DNA of 64,000 nt. It comes from Psettodes erumei (lineage: Eukaryota; Chordata; Actinopteri; Pleuronectiformes; Psettodidae). The DNA lies in NCBI GenBank assembly GCA_016785225.1, contig JAFBJZ010000888.1:2546501-2610500 (forward strand), in the 5' to 3' direction. The stretch's first letter is position 1. Every line of letters begins with the position of its first letter. Below the pieces are notes generated by a model. It ran no database searches. It was given only the letters and a program-made list of their open reading frames with translations, and was not told the DNA's origin. Below, piece by piece: positions 59,777-64,000 of this stretch. A program made the translations under genes and the position numbers.

Positions 59777-61774
59777 TTGAGGGGTAGCTATAATGATCAG
59801 TGCATTTCATTGCCCTGCTGCCTAATGTGCCATTACCCCGGGCCCGGGAGTCAATTATCTCCTCAGCCTGAGGTGAGACCACCACATTAACTCCTGCCCT
59901 GTTCGACAACAGGAGGAGCAGACCAGACATCTATTTAGAGCATCTGATAATAGAGTCATGACGCAGCGGCAGCCCACGGTCCGTGACAGAGGAGCTAAAC
60001 AGAGAATCTGTTTGGAGCGTCGGGGCAGAAGGGCAGGCCACGTCGGGCTGCTTTTAAAGCCCCCCTGCACCTAGAACCCACACATCTCCAGGTCGTTTGC
60101 ATGTCAGCTGACCCCCACCAAGGTAATTACTTCTTTTTGCTTTAAATGCGCCCCAGTCAGTCGTGACCTCTCGCTGACGTCTGCTCCCACTTGCGCTCAC
60201 CTGCCCACCCTTTTCTCGCGCTGAGGTATGACAATCACCAGGTACCGGGGCCTAATAAAAGCGGACGACTGACACGAGCAACGCTTTAAAGGGGCCATCA
60301 ATCAGCCAGCACTAGCCCACAGCAGCCTGCAGCTGTCCCGACTGAGTTCCAGACCGCCGCTCCCTTTTAAAGATCTCCGAAGTCATTAAACTGGAGGTGG
60401 GGAGCAAGGAAAAAAAATGACGGAGGCAACGTTACACCTTGTCATTTAACTTGTCTCACACAGCAACCTGGGGAAAAAAAACAACATCTACAAGTGCACA
60501 TGTGCCAGGCTTGCACACACATAATGTACGTACACTCACACTCACAGCTGAGCTGAAATCCCAGTACGACCCTGCTATTACCAGGCAACTTAAAACAAAT
60601 ACAGGAGGTTGCTGCAGAGCAGGGCAGAGGCAGAGGGGTGGGATGACGCTCACATCATGTCCCCTGGAGGACCAAGGTGCAACAGTCTGAAGTGTCTCAT
60701 TATCATCCCCGGGGGGCCAAACTGTAACTTCTTAATGGTTGTGCTTTGTCTGCTGTTCTCCAAGAGCAGCTCAAGTATTTCAGTCTGTCATCATAACAAC
60801 ACAGCCACGACTATTTTCCTCTGGGCCGCTACAGCACGGCCTATCAGTGCAATGCACACGCTGGCACCGATTTTGATGCAACATCAGTCTGGTTCACCTA
60901 CAGCGCTGTCAACAAACGGTGCACAAGTGGTGAAACTTTTGGAAAACGGTTAAATCCTCGATCAAGATTAAGTTTCTCCTGTAATAAAATAATTTTATAG
61001 AGGAAAATGACAAATGAGATCTATGCCCTTTTGACTGGAGTGTTATGTATGACAGTATTTGGGAATCAACCAGCTATCTGTTTGATTCATAACAACCACC
61101 ACCGCCACACTCAGATGTGTGTCTTCAGGTGTGTGATTCTTCTCCCACATCTCCCTGGCAATAGAGGAAATATTTAAGCAAGGGAACCAAGTGCTATACC
61201 ACGTGCTACACTACTGTCTGAACTCTGTAATAAGTTTCAGGTGAAGTGTTGTAACAGGTCTGTTTCCAAGCCTGTCTGATGCACTTACATAAATCCCAGC
61301 AACTGGCACTAATGAATTCATAATCAGTTTGAAATACAAACATAAAATGCAGTGTAATTAGTGTAATATATTTCCACAGGAAACAGGGTTTGGGGGAAAG
61401 CTGGCTGGCAGCGCTCTCACCTCGTCCTTCCACTCAGCTGCAGCTGTCCTGTCAAAGCCTCATTCCTTTGACCCTCTTACTTATGTTCTTCAGATATTTG
61501 GCCACTGCCGTGCTTTCTCCGAATGTGATTTTCATTTTAAACACTCTGTCTCTCTCCCTCTTTTGGGCCCCCTGACTTATGATTAAAAGTTTGCACTTCG
61601 AGATATCCATCTTGTCCCCTGCTGGGATCAAAGACTTCCTCAGACAGTGAGGTAAGGTCAGCGAGCATACCGAGCAAAGCGAGGAGCATTGTGGAATGAG
61701 GTCGTTTGACCGACCGATTCTGTTGACCTGCATTTTTTCTGTTTATTAGAAAAGATTTCCCTCTATATATTTAG

Positions 61775-61921
61775 CATGAGCCTGAACGGCACAAGCTGCG
61801 CCTCTTCAGCCTCGACCGCTCGTTCCGCTTTGACTCCAACTTTAAGGCGCAAGCAAGGCGATTAGAGCTCTTCAACGACACCTCTGGAAGAGCTGCAGAA
61901 GAGAACAGCCATTCGCCGTGA
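61775..61921 (+). other. GC-rich coding-like open frame, identity unknown
   Basis: Between a TAG at 61772 and a TGA at 61919 there are 48 open codons without an ATG. They read in part EPERHKLRLFSLDRSF and RFDSNFKAQARRLELFNDTS, with mostly G/C third positions. A pyrimidine-rich tract ending in ATATTTAG stands just before, like a splice acceptor. I do not recognise the peptide. It lies opposite to emc2, inside its intron. It may be a 3'-terminal exon of an unknown gene, a retrocopy fragment, or a CpG-rich conserved element that happens to be open; the reverse strand also has an open frame here. Confidence 0.2.
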
Positions 61922-63082
61922 CGTTTCTCACACGCACACGTTTTGCAGCAGAGCTCTTAAACTCGTCTGTGCGCTCGACATGTGAAATGTGTCCATAAGG
62001 CGAGGGGAGTGTGGCGAGACGAGGTCTTTAGAGGCTCAGCGGGGAGCCTCGCTCTCAACGGGACCCACACATACTGAGCAAGGAACCACTTATTACACGT
62101 TTAACTGGCGATGCCCAAATAAGCAACACATATGGCCCCGCGTGGCAAATAAGATTTCTTCTAAATATGCTTTAATACTTAAGTTGACATGACAACGGCA
62201 TAAACCATTTCAGTGATGCCATCGGAGCAGCTCCTCACTTTTTCCCCTCTCTGCATTTTGCATGCATGTGCAGATACTAATATGCGGGCACACTCTCTTC
62301 CTTTATCTGTCTTTTTTTGCCCACTTTCTTAGTCTCTCTCTGGCAACAGGTCAGGGACAAAAATCACATACTTCAAGGGTTCTCAAAGTTTGTCAAGCAT
62401 CCTTAAACGGACCCAAATGGGTTCAGTGGCCCCTGGAAATATGGTGTGATTTCAGGACACCTATCTGGGAAGATATTTGAAATTGGTGAATTAATATTAA
62501 ACATGTAACCAGTTAGAAAAACACTGAAGTCTATAATTGGGCTCATGAATTTACTCAGCTGAACTCGAAAGTCAGTGAACCCCAATTTGTGAGCCAATGA
62601 ACTAGATAACTCTCCGCTACAGTCTAGCAAGATCAGCTCTGCGAGAAGCTCATCTGTGGAGCCCGGGTGTGGGATAAAGACACTGCGGCCTTAAGTCAAC
62701 ACATTAACAGTAAATGTACCCAGACACAGTGAAAGACACCAGAGCTGTTATTACAACACAGCGAGTCAAAGGCATCCCTTCAGTATCGCTGTGCATTCAG
62801 GGGTCATTTGGTGGTGGCGGTGAATATTTTGTTGCATACTATGCAAATGAGGGGGATTTCGGGATGTCTGGATATTGTGTGCAAATCCCCCGTGCGAGCG
62901 AAAAAATAACAGAAGAGTCATAAGACAATACTATTGGTGGTTTTCGGTGTCTGGCGAAATGAAGGGTGATGTGGGAAAAAGCAAAAAGATGTTTCTCAGT
63001 GGAAGACACTGAAGATACGGAGGCAAGAATAAAACACAGATGCTCCTATACCGAGTGGAATGAACAACTAAATCTGACTCAC

Positions 63083-63187
63083 CTTATAGGCTCTATTTAT
63101 TTGACTGGCAGCCCAGGCGGCGTACTTCATGTTGTCCTTCTTCACCTTGGCACTAACTTTAGGACTGGCAGCGATGTGACTTGCAGA
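63083..63187 (-). CDS. emc2: emc2 penultimate coding exon (partial gene)
   Basis: This 35-codon exon reads SASHIAASPKVSAKVKKD, then NMKYAAWAASQINRAYK. It aligns without gaps to human EMC2 SASHIASNPKASAKTKKD, NMKYASWAASQINRAYQ. The acceptor is CCTCTAG just before TCT, and the donor is AAG|GTGAGT, both in phase 0. It covers the end of the TPR solenoid of this ER membrane complex subunit. With the next exon it accounts for the last 63 of about 297 residues. The remaining exons, with the start codon, lie beyond the window. Confidence 0.94.
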
Positions 63188-64000
63188 CTAGAGGAAAAAC
63201 AGAAGAGGCAAAGGGAGAGAAGAGGGGAAGGGGGTGTTCTCATATCAAAACTTGGTGAAACAGCAATAAAGGCATAATTGAGATGAATGTGCAACCACTC
63301 TTACCAGCTACCACTCCACTAGTCATTGTGGCGAAATGAAGAGAAAAAACAGACTTTGGCCTGATGACACGGGAGAAATCATTTATGGGAGGAAAAACTG
63401 AGTGTTTTAATGCTTCATACGTAAATTGTCACTTAACGGGGCCTAATTTCTCCAACACCATCGATTCCTGGTGATGAAAGGACCTTGTATGGCTTCAAAA
63501 AAAAAAAAAAAAAAAGGAAAACCGGCGTGCAGTGAAAGGACTGCCCCGACAGCTCCCCTCCGAACCACAAATCCCATGTCTTTCCCATGTTCCTGCCATC
63601 ATCTCCACACAGCAAACCCCAGAGGGCTTACCCTGCCTGCACTTCAAAGCCCTCCCTACCAGCGTGCTGAAACTTTAACTACACACCAATCAACCTGGCC
63701 CTGCTTTTTTTCTATAAAATGGTTTGGCTTCTGTATTTTTCAGCGAGCATTTTCTTTATTTCTGTTTTTTTTTTTTTAACTGGAGAGAAACCTCAATTTT
63801 AGATGATGTCAACGCAGACGGGCTATCCCTGAATAACAGCGTGCGCCATGATGGAGGGGAATCCCCACGCAAGTGTTGTGAGTAACGAACCCGCAGCCCG
63901 ACTGTGGTCAATGCTACCGGGTCTTCTGTGGAACTGACTCAGATGGCGCGAGATGGTGAAAGTTTCGCGCCCTTTCGCTGAACTTCTTGCACCTGCCGAG
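63188..64000 (-). other. partial emc2 intron at the window edge
   Basis: No further EMC2 coding exon could be recognised to the end of the window. A poly-A run of 19 lies at 63497-63515 and a poly-T run of 12 near 63766-63777. The last 150 bases are CpG-rich (GATGGCGCGAG, TTTCGCGCCCTTTCGC) and look unique, but show no coding match. Confidence 0.55.

Larger units (their letters stand above)
58048..63082 (-). other. emc2 last intron (about 5.0 kb)
   Basis: The intron runs from a GTGAGT donor at 63082 to a CAG acceptor at 58048 on the minus strand. It has CpG-retaining blocks (about 58860-59330, 59830-60360, 61775-62100), a TG/CG microsatellite (59726-59776) and a poly-A run of nine at about 59338. 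A 134-codon minus-strand frame at 59238-59642 has no recognisable domain. The intron may host regulatory DNA for a neighbour. Confidence 0.8.

Noticed and set aside
63850..64000. CpG-rich window end as another emc2 exon or the emc2 promoter
   Set aside because: No EMC2 residues can be read in any frame, and the upstream coding exons have not yet been reached, so a promoter here is unlikely.
1..64000. CRISPR arrays, operons, riboswitches, prophage or other bacterial systems
   Set aside because: The window is vertebrate nuclear DNA. The repeats seen are microsatellites, palindromes and transposon remnants, not spaced direct repeats.

Overview
This window is vertebrate nuclear DNA, almost certainly from a teleost fish and probably a spiny-rayed (percomorph) one. 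The evidence is intron-containing genes with GT/AG junctions, vertebrate-specific proteins, large AT-rich non-coding stretches, CA/TG microsatellites, and degenerate repeats resembling families I remember as common in percomorph genomes. There are no operons, ribosome binding sites, CRISPR arrays or bacterial-style features.

Three genes can be supported. (1) trhr, the thyrotropin-releasing hormone receptor, on the minus strand. Two coding exons at 7270-6464 and 1588-1148 join in phase 0 to give a complete 415-residue class A GPCR, with an intron of about 4.9 kb. (2) tmem74, on the plus strand at 15736-16581. It is an uninterrupted 281-residue two-pass membrane protein linked to autophagy, with a CpG-rich promoter and probable non-coding first exon near 14640-15036. 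(3) The 3' end of emc2, on the minus strand. The last two coding exons (63187-63083 and 58047-57961) encode the final 63 residues of ER membrane protein complex subunit 2; the remaining exons lie beyond position 64000.

Order and orientation (trhr on minus, tmem74 on plus, emc2 on minus) match, in mirror image, the EMC2-TMEM74-TRHR order I recall from human chromosome 8q23. This looks like an ordinary conserved synteny block. The genes have unrelated jobs (hormone reception, autophagy, membrane-protein insertion) and do not form a pathway.

Layout: 1-1147 is trhr 3' flank; 1148-7270 is trhr with a repeat-bearing intron; 7271-14639 is the divergent trhr/tmem74 intergenic region; 14640-16581 is tmem74 with its promoter; 16582-57488 is a gene desert of about 41 kb; 57489-64000 is the emc2 3' end and its last complete intron. 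The desert holds microsatellites, a G-run tract, three strong palindromes or inverted repeats, an LTR-like block, a broken L1-type LINE fragment, several interspersed repeat fragments, and unique-looking AT-rich stretches that could be conserved non-coding elements.

I found no clear novel biological system. The items most worth checking are the perfect palindromes (27221-27253, 54725-54755), the near-collapsed terminal-inverted-repeat element at 37625-37667, two GC-rich coding-like islands of unknown identity (13331-13400 and 61775-61921), and CpG-retaining blocks inside the emc2 intron. Repeat-family assignments rest on memory and in-window comparison, not on a database search.
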